This document shows positions 10,401-17,244 of a stretch of DNA of 19,637 nt, in pieces; position 1 is the first letter of the stretch, and the number at the start of each line of letters is the position of its first letter. The notes under the pieces are model-generated. The model worked only from the letters and a program-made list of their open reading frames with translations, was not told the DNA's origin and did no database searches. Where the stretch lies: positions 1 to 19,637 of the forward strand of contig JAOZNY010000030.1 in NCBI GenBank assembly GCA_029933565.1, given 5' to 3'. The translations under genes and the position numbers were made by a program. Source of the DNA: Bacteroidales bacterium. Its GTDB lineage: Bacteria > Bacteroidota > Bacteroidia > Bacteroidales > F082.

Positions 10401-10638
10401 AGTTAGTCCAAATCCAATTAGAGATTTAGCATTTGTACGATTTAATACTCCGTCTTCAAACAAGGTAAAAATTGAACTCTACAATTTGCAGGGGCATCTT
10501 CTCAAGACTGTTTTTCAAGGAAATATCGATGAATCAAAAGTTGTTGAATTTAGCAGGGGAAATTTGTCCTCAGGAGTTTACCTATTGGTTTTAAAAACTG
10601 ACAATTCTGTTTCTACTACTAAAATAATATTGTATTAA
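7462..10638 (+). CDS. T9SS-secreted DUF4874/DUF4832 multidomain protein, putative glycosidase
   Basis: This is a secreted 1058-residue protein. The signal peptide covers 1-25 (LLLQAQ cleavage region). The DUF4874 region starts with NPGRGFYHA (41-49) and includes AGFIGAWGEWYY (151-162). The DUF4832 region (about 205-430) contains IGGETC (268-273) and LGYRYRLVSMHV (321-332). These families resemble TIM-barrel glycosidases plus a beta domain. Glu159 in WGEW and Glu271 in GGE are candidate catalytic residues (inference). Two copies of a carbohydrate-binding-like module follow, starting DGNDSDW (483-489) and DGDLSDW (740-746), each followed by a fibronectin-III-like segment (about 645-728 and 885-965). 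A type A T9SS sorting domain ends the protein, with VSPNPIRD at 981-988 and SGVYLLVLKT near the C-terminus. It is likely anchored or released at the cell surface as the first enzyme to meet the polymer. Activity is unproven. Confidence 0.85.
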   Translation: MLLGEIKKISLLFISLFAILLLQAQTFDNINYQQSLENFPNPGRGFYHAVNNIDYENLLEYRSEEGISLIFKTFKLDSYKEGSIDVIFLKNMENDFAVLRKAGMKCIIRFSYTEKSTPPYGDAPLDIVVGHIEQLKPILRNNSDVILAFQAGFIGAWGEWYYTDYFAVSPGHLTEENWNDRRTLVDSLLSAVPEDIMVQVRTPYYKYHLLEFDEYMPVTEDLAYSSDPIARIAHHNDCFVAGNNDYGTYIDTLVEKPYLEQDTKYTMIGGETCNECAQSHCENTVAELKRFHWTYLNIDYHTGVIGDWIEEGCFDDIQIKLGYRYRLVSMHVQNETKPGGKFNFEIKLFNDGWANPAIKYNVNIILVDETSGNEWVYKTDFAPRYWPLHDTISLNLNTGVSSNMPLGSYSLQLSFTEENEDFKNRPEYMIRLANPNCWENETGQNKLSHSLIVDENSTASTYSGRNLFVKDNQVVSSNEIIIDGNDSDWQNIDVTYLSSEENASSYKFFNDKDNLYFLIKGNNYNDVYSLFLDADNNTQTGFNISTWASNGSDYLIESGSLFYYTGEDDNKWFKIGDIPSVVSDSIIEFSVPIEKLSVNVELSSYGFTTAFEKQQEGTTEMALIPLSGEEFIFNKLYKIFSEPLALQVQNYGENNLIYWPKPYSKSVYSILERAGDNGEFQEIVVQKADNICFIDKNLEVSKNYSYRIKYSYSGTESTYSDIKSLIVEGIEPYYASIVLDGDLSDWNVIPPVAANFIDDTLSSIHFFNTSDSIYLSIKTANIETVSLRLDTDIDGVFDYLISSDSLFSYANGDIEFIKKIAVFINQGFYETGFLLSDISFEENDMLAADLFLNQQQLWWPETVFNFMKFAVLTSPNNFDVVQSINNPFTRLKIKWRLNTKPDAHVIERSVGDSLNFEKLIEMSSSSMYYLDSELDSSLTYYYRMYSYQDISRSSYTKVLWAQPGHPDFIENHELQTVEMTVSPNPIRDLAFVRFNTPSSNKVKIELYNLQGHLLKTVFQGNIDESKVVEFSRGNLSSGVYLLVLKTDNSVSTTKIILY

Positions 10639-10649
10639 AATAAAATATT

Positions 10650-11528
10650 ATGAGCATTAAAAAAAGCCCTTGGTTGCTTTATGCACTGACTACCACTTTG
10701 TTTTGGGGAGTATGGGGTGCATTTACCGAAACTTCTGATTACAACGGTACTATTATTTATATTATTTGGTCGGTGATTATGATCTTACCGGCTTTGGTAG
10801 CTTTGAAAAATATTGCATGGAAACCTGAAATTGATAAGAAATCAATTCTTTATGGATTAATAATTGGTTTGTTGGGAGCAGGTGGCCAACTCATACTTTT
10901 TACTGGTGCAATTGCCCACGGTCCTGCCTACCTGATTTTTCCAATCATTTCGCTTTCACCTGTGCTTACAATTCTTTTGTCGGTAATGTTTTTAAAAGAG
11001 AAGGCATCGGTAAAAGGCTGGATTGGGATTGCACTAGCGTTGATAGCCATCCCATTTTTATCTTTTCAGGATGCTGACAACCAATTTGCATCAAATTATT
11101 TGTGGTTAGTTTTTGCCTTGATGGTTTTTGCAGCCTGGGGACTTCAGGCATTTTTTATGAAGCTTGCTAACAATAGCATGAAGGCTGAAAGCATATTTTT
11201 TTATATGGCTTTAACAGCTTTGCTTTTGGCACCTGCAGCTTGGTTTATGACCAGTGAGGTGGAAATTCAGCAAATTGACTGGAATTTTGCTAGCATAAGT
11301 TATACGGCTGTCATACAGATACTTAATGCTATTGGGGCTCTTACAATTGTTTATGCTTTCCGTTATGGCAAAGCTATAATTGTAAGTCCTTTAACCAATG
11401 CCGTAGCACCCGTAATTACCGTAATTATTTCATTGATTTTATATAAAACCATTCCTCATCCAATGATTATTAGTGGAATGGTATTAGCAGTTGTTTCCAT
11501 GTTTGTTCTTGCATTTGAAGACAGTTAG
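10650..11528 (+). CDS. EamA/DMT-superfamily inner-membrane permease
   Basis: This 292-residue protein is almost entirely hydrophobic, with about ten transmembrane segments arranged as two EamA-type halves (about 1-137 and 147-290). Hallmarks are the helix-end motif LKEKASVKGWIGIALALIAI (115-134) in the first half and NAVAPVITVIISLILY in the second, both typical of drug/metabolite transporters. The first helix carries FWGVWGAFTE, somewhat like sugar-transporting GRP/RhaT relatives. It starts 11 bp after the preceding gene and sits between genes for secreted hydrolases. The context suggests uptake of the released sugar across the inner membrane, but EamA proteins carry very varied solutes, so the substrate is not known. 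Confidence 0.85.
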   Translation: MSIKKSPWLLYALTTTLFWGVWGAFTETSDYNGTIIYIIWSVIMILPALVALKNIAWKPEIDKKSILYGLIIGLLGAGGQLILFTGAIAHGPAYLIFPIISLSPVLTILLSVMFLKEKASVKGWIGIALALIAIPFLSFQDADNQFASNYLWLVFALMVFAAWGLQAFFMKLANNSMKAESIFFYMALTALLLAPAAWFMTSEVEIQQIDWNFASISYTAVIQILNAIGALTIVYAFRYGKAIIVSPLTNAVAPVITVIISLILYKTIPHPMIISGMVLAVVSMFVLAFEDS

Positions 11529-11552
11529 TATTATGAAAAAACATTATTTATT

Positions 11553-13259
11553 ATGAAGTTGTTAAAAGTTAAAAGAATAACAAATGAAACTGAAAAAATG
11601 ATTTCAAATTATCCCCTATTAAGAGGGATGTTCTCCCCTTTGGGGAGATGCCGAAGGCAGAGGGGTGATGTGTTTCAATTAAAAAGCCAATCGTTTTTTC
11701 AGTTTAGTTTGCCAAAACACCTTAGTTTTAAACAATTTCTATTTATTACTTTTTTGTTGTTAGGTACTGCTAACCTTTATTCACAGACCAAAGATGATTT
11801 TGTTGAAATTGAGATTGATCAAACTATCGATAATGTACAACCAATGACTGGAATTGTATATTGGCGTGGTTCTTACACCAATACCGATGCCATTTCCCTT
11901 GAGTTTTCTTATATGCTTTTTAATCAAGTAGTTTCTGATAGTGGTGATTATAATTGGGAAATAGTTGAAGATTATTTGAATCAGATTGCATCTAGGGGGC
12001 ATCAGGCAATTTTTCGCTTTCGATATGCTTACGTAGGAAAACAAACTTCTGTTCCTGATTATATTAAGGCCATGCCCGATTACAATGAGATTGAAGGGAC
12101 TTCAGAAGGTAGGCCAACATGGTTTCCTGATTGGACTAACGATGAATTAAAACGCTTTAGCCTTGAGTTTTATACTAAGTTTGCCGAGCGTTACGACAAC
12201 GATCCACGGCTTGCATTTATTCAGGTTGGCTTTGGGCTTTGGGCCGAATATCATATTTATGATGGGCCTTTTGAACTCGGTGTAACTTTTCCTTCCAAGC
12301 AATTCCAAACTGAGTTTTTCCACCATCTCGACACTACTTTTGTGAATACTCCTTTCAGCATTTCAATTGATGCTGCCAGCGATATATACTCACCATTTTC
12401 GGTTGATGAAGAATTGTACAATATAAATTTTGGTTTATTCGATGATTCATTTATGCATCAGCATTTTGGTGAAGAGGGTGAGTACAACACTGAAAGTTGG
12501 AACTTTTTCGACAGGGATCGTTATTTGCTGAATCCGGCAGGGGGTGAGTTTAGTTATTACAGTAGTTATGATCAGGAACATGTTTTGGATTGGCCAGATG
12601 GCTCCTGGGGGCATCCATTTGAGTACTGGGCAAGTGAGTTCCATATTTCTTATATTATTGGTGCCGACCAGCCAAACTATCAGACTGATAATAGAATAAA
12701 ACAAGCAAGCATGGCAGCTGGCTATAAATTTAAACTAGTATCCCTCAAGGTTTCGTCTGATTCTGCTGTAGCTATTGTAAAGAATGTAGGAATTGCCCCA
12801 ATATATTACGATGCTTATATTTCTGTGGATGGAGTGCGTTCTCCCATTTCTCTGAAACTGCTTGCACCCGGTGATGAAATTGAGTGCTCTGTTTCGAAAG
12901 GTGGAACTGAAGCAATTGTGAAAATTGAATCGGACAGACTCGTGGAAGGACAGGAGATAGGATTTCTTGGGACTGAGAATTTTCTTGCAGTTTTAGAAAA
13001 ACCTGAGCCACAAAATATCTTTAGGGTTTTCCCAACTCTGATTCGTTGTGGTAGTATTATTTCCATAGAGGGAATACAATCTAGTCAAAATGGTTTTGGT
13101 GTAAAAATCTTCGATACAAATGCAAATCTTATGATGAGTAATGAATTTATGGGAAGCAAAGCAAAAATCAACACTTCATTGCTGAAAGCCGGATTTTATA
13201 TCTTAAAAGTAAATTCAAAAAGCGGCAGTATTAACACATTTAAAATCATTGTACAATGA
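11553..13259 (+). CDS. T9SS-secreted DUF4832-like protein, putative glycosidase; 5' end contains a palindromic element
   Basis: The 568-residue reading frame has an odd N-terminus: about 52 residues, partly encoded by a palindromic element, precede a normal signal peptide (KHLSFKQFLFITFLLLGTANLYSQ, roughly 55-78). The true start may be ATG 11553, ATG 11598, ATG 11628, GTG 11670 or TTG 11709. The mature part resembles a (beta/alpha)8 barrel: IFRFRYAYVG (153-162), AFIQVGFGLWAEYH (221-234), and AGGEF (329-333). AAGYKFKLVSLKV (388-400) matches the DUF4832 end of the protein encoded at 7462, which reads LGYRYRLVSMHV. Glu232 and Glu332 correspond in pattern to Glu159 and Glu271 there. A T9SS type A-like sorting domain (about 488-568) ends KAGFYILKVNSKSGSINTFK plus IIVQ, although its usual PNP is replaced by FPTLI. 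The stop overlaps the next start by 4 bp. Enzyme activity is inferred, not shown. Confidence 0.78.
   Translation: MKLLKVKRITNETEKMISNYPLLRGMFSPLGRCRRQRGDVFQLKSQSFFQFSLPKHLSFKQFLFITFLLLGTANLYSQTKDDFVEIEIDQTIDNVQPMTGIVYWRGSYTNTDAISLEFSYMLFNQVVSDSGDYNWEIVEDYLNQIASRGHQAIFRFRYAYVGKQTSVPDYIKAMPDYNEIEGTSEGRPTWFPDWTNDELKRFSLEFYTKFAERYDNDPRLAFIQVGFGLWAEYHIYDGPFELGVTFPSKQFQTEFFHHLDTTFVNTPFSISIDAASDIYSPFSVDEELYNINFGLFDDSFMHQHFGEEGEYNTESWNFFDRDRYLLNPAGGEFSYYSSYDQEHVLDWPDGSWGHPFEYWASEFHISYIIGADQPNYQTDNRIKQASMAAGYKFKLVSLKVSSDSAVAIVKNVGIAPIYYDAYISVDGVRSPISLKLLAPGDEIECSVSKGGTEAIVKIESDRLVEGQEIGFLGTENFLAVLEKPEPQNIFRVFPTLIRCGSIISIEGIQSSQNGFGVKIFDTNANLMMSNEFMGSKAKINTSLLKAGFYILKVNSKSGSINTFKIIVQ
11603..11675. repeat. 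Palindromic multi-hairpin element inside the 5' end of the gene at 11553
   Basis: Three hairpins lie in series: CCCT (11614-11617) with AGGG (11624-11627); TCTCCCC (11632-11638) with GGGGAGA (11642-11648) around a TTT loop; and TGCC (11649-11652) with GGCA (11656-11659) around GAA. An outer pairing of CCCCT (11613-11617) with AGGGG (11661-11665) could close the whole unit. The GC-rich block stands out in AT-rich surroundings. The layout recalls dispersed palindromic repeats that I associate with Bacteroidota intergenic regions, but I see no second copy here and the family assignment is from memory. The element is translated in frame as residues about 17-41, upstream of the signal peptide. Confidence 0.7.
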
Positions 13260-15310
13260 GTAAATGTTTAAAATATTTTGTAATTCTTCTTGTTTTTCCA
13301 TTGCTTTCATTTTCGCAAAGTGAAGAATTTCAATTGATTGAGAATGGAAAACTTATTTTGGAAGTTGGTCAAAACTTATCAATTGCAATTGCAAACCCTA
13401 CAACAGGAGATTTTCTTGCTATGAGCAAATTTTCATCAGGACAAATTGAAACAAGGCATAGTGTAATAAATAGTTTTAAATATGAAAAACCCAAGATTGT
13501 TGAATTTACTGATTCAATAGGGAAGGGGCGCTCTTATATGTTTTCGGCAAGACACAGGCAGGGAGGTCTCAACATTGAAAAACAATTGGGCATTACAATT
13601 TACGATAACTTTCCCCATATGGCTGTTGTAGATGTAAGTTATCTCAACCACGGAAAAACCATTTATCTCACCAAGTGGAAAGAAAATAATTTTAACATTC
13701 CTTACCAATATCCCGATACTTTATTATGGTCGTTTCAGGGTAGTTCAACTAATGCCAGAAAAGATTGGATTAGAACAGTAACGCCCGGTTATTTTGATAG
13801 GAATTTCATGGGAATGAATTCGTCGGACTACGGTGGGGGAATTCCCGTTTGTGATGTTTGGCGGAGGGATGCGGGAATTGCAATTGGTCATTTGGAAATG
13901 CACCCTTTGGAAGTTTCCTTTCCTGTAGATGCTGACTGGACTGGAAATAAGGTTAATATTTGCATGGAAAAGAACTTTGGAAAAGAATATGCTTTTGCTG
14001 ATGGTGATGAACTTAAAATACCACTGAGTTTTGTTAGCGTCCACTCGGGAGATTGCTTTTCCACTTTAAGGCAGTATTCAAAACTAATGCAAAAAAGAGG
14101 TATTACATTTCCTGAAACGGAAGAAGCATCATTTGAGCCTGTTTGGTGTGCCTGGGGCTACGAACGTGGTTTTACACTAGATGAAATTATTGGCACTTTG
14201 CCTAAGGTTAAAGAATTGGGTTTTAAATGGGCTGTGCTCGATGATGGTTATCAGCAGGCTGAAGGTGACTGGAATGTGAATACTGATAAGTTCCCTGGTG
14301 GGGAAGAACAAATGAAGGATTTGGTAGACAAAATCCATTCCTATGGGCTAAAAGCAAAATTATGGTATGCACCCTTGGCTATTGATCCTAATTCAAAGTT
14401 CCTTGCTGATAATCGTGATGTGCTTTTATTTAACGAAGACTGGTCGCCACGATTTATTACCTGGTGGGATGCTTTTTATATGTCGCCATCCTACGAAAAG
14501 ACAAGACAACACACTTTAAGTGATATTAAAATGTTTATGGAAGATTGGGGTTTCGACGGACTAAAACTCGATGGGCAGCACATGAATGCAGTACCCGCAG
14601 ATTATAATCCCGAACTTAATCTGGAAAATCCGGAACAGTCGGTAAGCGAGTTGCCCGATTTCTTTAAAATAATTTACAAAGAGGCTCGAAATATAAAAAA
14701 GGATGCGGTTGTCGAGAACTGCCCTTGTGGTTGCTGCATGTCATTTTTTAATATGCCCTCAACCAATCAGTTTGTTAGTTCCGATCCTTTGAGTAGTTGG
14801 CAAATTCGCCTTAAGGGAAAAGTTTACAAAGCATTAGCCCCTAACACAGCTTACTATGGCGATCATGTTGAGTTGAGTGACGATGGAATTGATTTTGCCT
14901 CTACTATTGGTATTGGCGGGGTTCCTGGCAGCAAATATACCTGGCCCAATGATAATCCTACTGCAGAGAACTCCTATCTGCTTACAAGCGAAAAAGAAGC
15001 AATTATCAAGAAATGGATTGACATTTATTATGAGAAGGAATTGGCGCAGGCAAATTATTTGGGAGATGTTTACGATATTGGTTTTGATAAGCCGGAAACA
15101 TATTTGATTAAAAAAGATAATATTCTGTTTTATTCATTTTATGATTCTGACTGGGATGGAAAAATTGAATTAAAAGGTCTTGACAAAAGTGTGACTTACA
15201 GAATTCATGATTATGTGAACGATTTAGATTTGGGAACAATTGATGGGAATATGCCATATCTAAACGTGAAATTTAAAAACAAACTTCTGATTGAAGTATT
15301 TTCTAAATAA
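13256..15310 (+). CDS. GH36-like alpha-galactosidase (melibiase clan), periplasmic
   Basis: This enzyme is predicted to remove terminal alpha-galactosyl (or alpha-N-acetylgalactosaminyl) residues from imported oligosaccharides. The signal peptide covers 1-20 (LLSFS before QSEE) and there is no T9SS domain or lipobox, so it is likely periplasmic. An N-terminal beta-sandwich (about 25-285) precedes the TIM barrel, whose motifs are FEPVWCAWGYERGFTLDEI (293-311), KWAVLDDGYQ (324-333), LWYAPLA (369-375), and FDGLKLDGQ (433-441) with Asp439 as expected nucleophile. SSDPLSSWQIR (508-518) holds Asp510, the expected acid/base. A C-terminal beta domain follows. A cysteine-rich stretch ENCPCGCC lies at 487-494. 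At 684 residues the length suits GH36. It overlaps the upstream stop codon (ATGA), so translation is probably coupled. Clan assignment is firm; linkage and exact sugar are inferred. Confidence 0.87.
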   Translation: MSKCLKYFVILLVFPLLSFSQSEEFQLIENGKLILEVGQNLSIAIANPTTGDFLAMSKFSSGQIETRHSVINSFKYEKPKIVEFTDSIGKGRSYMFSARHRQGGLNIEKQLGITIYDNFPHMAVVDVSYLNHGKTIYLTKWKENNFNIPYQYPDTLLWSFQGSSTNARKDWIRTVTPGYFDRNFMGMNSSDYGGGIPVCDVWRRDAGIAIGHLEMHPLEVSFPVDADWTGNKVNICMEKNFGKEYAFADGDELKIPLSFVSVHSGDCFSTLRQYSKLMQKRGITFPETEEASFEPVWCAWGYERGFTLDEIIGTLPKVKELGFKWAVLDDGYQQAEGDWNVNTDKFPGGEEQMKDLVDKIHSYGLKAKLWYAPLAIDPNSKFLADNRDVLLFNEDWSPRFITWWDAFYMSPSYEKTRQHTLSDIKMFMEDWGFDGLKLDGQHMNAVPADYNPELNLENPEQSVSELPDFFKIIYKEARNIKKDAVVENCPCGCCMSFFNMPSTNQFVSSDPLSSWQIRLKGKVYKALAPNTAYYGDHVELSDDGIDFASTIGIGGVPGSKYTWPNDNPTAENSYLLTSEKEAIIKKWIDIYYEKELAQANYLGDVYDIGFDKPETYLIKKDNILFYSFYDSDWDGKIELKGLDKSVTYRIHDYVNDLDLGTIDGNMPYLNVKFKNKLLIEVFSK

Positions 15311-15316
15311 TTTATA

Positions 15317-16888
15317 ATGAAGAGATTAGTGCATTTTTTTGTTGTCTTCAGTATTGTAGTTATATCATTTAATGATTTGATGGCTGATGAACCTGAGACG
15401 AAAAGTAATAAAAAAGATATGGAAAGCAGGATAATTTTTCCGCGTCCTTTTGCTATTGCAATTGATGATTTGGGCTGGAATATTGGAAATGATGATGGTT
15501 ATGCCGATTTACAAGGTCCTTACCGTATTGGTATCGATAGAAAAATGGATATTAATAATTATAAATGTTTAGTTGATGTAGCAAGGGAATTAAACATAAG
15601 GTTGCAGACTTTGTTTATAATGGGTGAGATGGACAGGGAAAACGTCCTTGCAAAATACCCTACTACTAACCCCAATGGAAAAAACTGGGATAATTCTTCT
15701 AATGTAAAAGATGAACAACTGGAGATAATGGAGTTTGTAAAGCAAAATGCAGCATATTTGGAGTTTGGGCTTCATGGGGTTTTGCATGAATACTGGACTG
15801 AAGAAAATAAGCGTAGCAGGGCTGAATGGTATAATATCGATGATAATCACCCATGGCCGGAGGAAGAAATCAATAATCACCTTAAGTGCTTTAAAGAGAT
15901 AATGGGGCAATACGGATTGAGTGAGGCCGAAGGTCATTCCTTTCCTGAGAGTTTTGTTCCCTGTGCTTATTCCTATCATTGGAATCCCAAAGGGGAATTC
16001 AGCACTGGTGTAGTTTTGCACAGAGAAGGTGTAAAATATGCCAATACTCTTTTTCAGGAAGTTAGCGAGTTGAACCCACCAAAAGAACCAAATGGGGGTG
16101 ATTTTGACCATGGACTAATTGTTATCAATAGAATAAATTATGGCAATGATTGGTTTGCATATTCAGCAGTGCCAACAGTTCCAATTGGAGAACAGGAGTC
16201 GGATATAATTGAGACTCATTGGTCAAATTGGCTGGCTCCGGATGATTTTTTGCAACAGGCTACTAATCAAAAGTGGATTGACTATTTTAGAATGGTACAA
16301 AGCCAAAGCGATAGATATTTTGCAAAGAATACCGAGCAGTTTTACTCGCAGTGGCTTTACAAAAAGTATACTTCAGTAGTTGAAGAAACTAATGGAACTG
16401 TTATAATTGACAATACTAAAATGCCTGATGTTGTTTACCAAAACAAGCTTTTGGGGAATATGGTTTTGAAAGTAAAATTAGGTGATGGAGAGCATATTTC
16501 TTCGGCATATTTTGACAAGCATGAAATTGCTGCATACTTTGAGGATAGGGGCTTTGGTTTTATTTATTTGCCACCTTTGGAGCAGAAAGAGTATAAACTT
16601 GAATATTTAGTAGGTAAGCAAACCATGCCTTACTATGTTTTGAATGATGGCACCTATAATAATTATAGTTTCGTTCACAGCAAAAAGAAAACAACAATTA
16701 ACCTGAGGTTGTATGGCACACAGACAGTTAAAATTAGTGGGGTAAAGAATGTTGTCAAATTAGAAATTTCAAACCCAAAAGTTCAATTAATCAGTAAGCA
16801 TTTTGACGAAGCGTCACAAACATTATTGTTGGAGTTAAGTGCTCACAATATTCAAGGCGAGACTACCAGAATCATTTTGAGGCATTAA
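15317..16888 (+). CDS. Polysaccharide deacetylase-like (NodB/CE4-fold) exported protein
   Basis: The N-terminal half resembles the metal-dependent polysaccharide deacetylase fold. FAIAIDDLGW (45-54) carries the Asp-Asp of motif 1 (Asp50, Asp51), and FGLHGVLHEYW (150-160) carries the HxxxH metal-binding pair His153 and His157. A hydrophobic N-terminus (about 1-23) with cleavage likely near LMA before DEPE indicates export. There is no lipobox or T9SS sorting domain, so it is probably periplasmic. Residues about 370-523 form a beta-rich C-terminal domain of unknown role. It starts 6 bp after the GH36-like gene and is the last gene of the cluster. The rest of the CE4 motif set is not clear, so it could hydrolyse an N-acyl or O-acyl group or have diverged to another activity on the same fold. 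Confidence 0.7.
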   Translation: MKRLVHFFVVFSIVVISFNDLMADEPETKSNKKDMESRIIFPRPFAIAIDDLGWNIGNDDGYADLQGPYRIGIDRKMDINNYKCLVDVARELNIRLQTLFIMGEMDRENVLAKYPTTNPNGKNWDNSSNVKDEQLEIMEFVKQNAAYLEFGLHGVLHEYWTEENKRSRAEWYNIDDNHPWPEEEINNHLKCFKEIMGQYGLSEAEGHSFPESFVPCAYSYHWNPKGEFSTGVVLHREGVKYANTLFQEVSELNPPKEPNGGDFDHGLIVINRINYGNDWFAYSAVPTVPIGEQESDIIETHWSNWLAPDDFLQQATNQKWIDYFRMVQSQSDRYFAKNTEQFYSQWLYKKYTSVVEETNGTVIIDNTKMPDVVYQNKLLGNMVLKVKLGDGEHISSAYFDKHEIAAYFEDRGFGFIYLPPLEQKEYKLEYLVGKQTMPYYVLNDGTYNNYSFVHSKKKTTINLRLYGTQTVKISGVKNVVKLEISNPKVQLISKHFDEASQTLLLELSAHNIQGETTRIILRH

Positions 16889-16952
16889 TATTTAACGCTA
16901 GGATTTACCTTACGTAAAAAATTGTAATTATTACAGATTGTCTATTTAATAA

Positions 16953-17219
16953 TTTAATGACCTTCCAAATTTAATTGGGCTAGATAATTTGAGTTCAATT
17001 GGTGAAATGCTTGAAATTTCAGAAAACAATGACCAGCAAGTAGTACAAATCACCATCTTCAACCATCTTGGTGAGCAAGTAGAAGTAATACAGCAGAACC
17101 AATCAGAAGGAAAGCAACAAGTGACTTGGAATGCTGAAGGATTACCATCAGGAGTTTATTACTACAAAATGCAGGCTGGTAATCAGATTGCAAGTGGGAA
17201 AATGATATTGGTGAGGTAG
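16953..17219 (+). pseudogene. Remnant of a T9SS-secreted leucine-rich-repeat protein
   Basis: The open frame runs from just after a TAA at 16950 to the stop at 17217, with no ATG start or signal peptide. Its first part (16953-17027) reads LPNLIGLDNLSSIGEMLEI, the pattern of BspA-like or receptor-L-domain repeats. The next part is a type A T9SS sorting domain: VVQITIFNHLGEQVEVIQ, then VTWNAEGLPSGVYYYKMQAG and the final KMILVR. The sorting domain lacks its first strand with the usual PNP, so the join looks like an internal deletion. A 76-residue product from TTG at 16989 could be formally translated, but it could not be exported. It lies 64 bp after the deacetylase-like gene. Confidence 0.75.
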
Positions 17220-17244
17220 CCTACATTCCTATCTTATTTTCGTA

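Noticed and set aside
13745..14044. 99-residue minus-strand open frame inside the GH36-like gene
   Set aside because: It lies fully antisense to a conserved enzyme domain and has no motif or start signal.
15590..16111. 173-residue minus-strand open frame opposite the deacetylase-like gene
   Set aside because: It is the antisense shadow of a well-supported gene, with a random-looking Phe/Ile-rich composition and no recognisable motif.
16989..17219. Intact small 76-residue gene with a TTG start
   Set aside because: The same frame extends upstream into leucine-rich-repeat sequence and lacks export signals, so a remnant is the better call.
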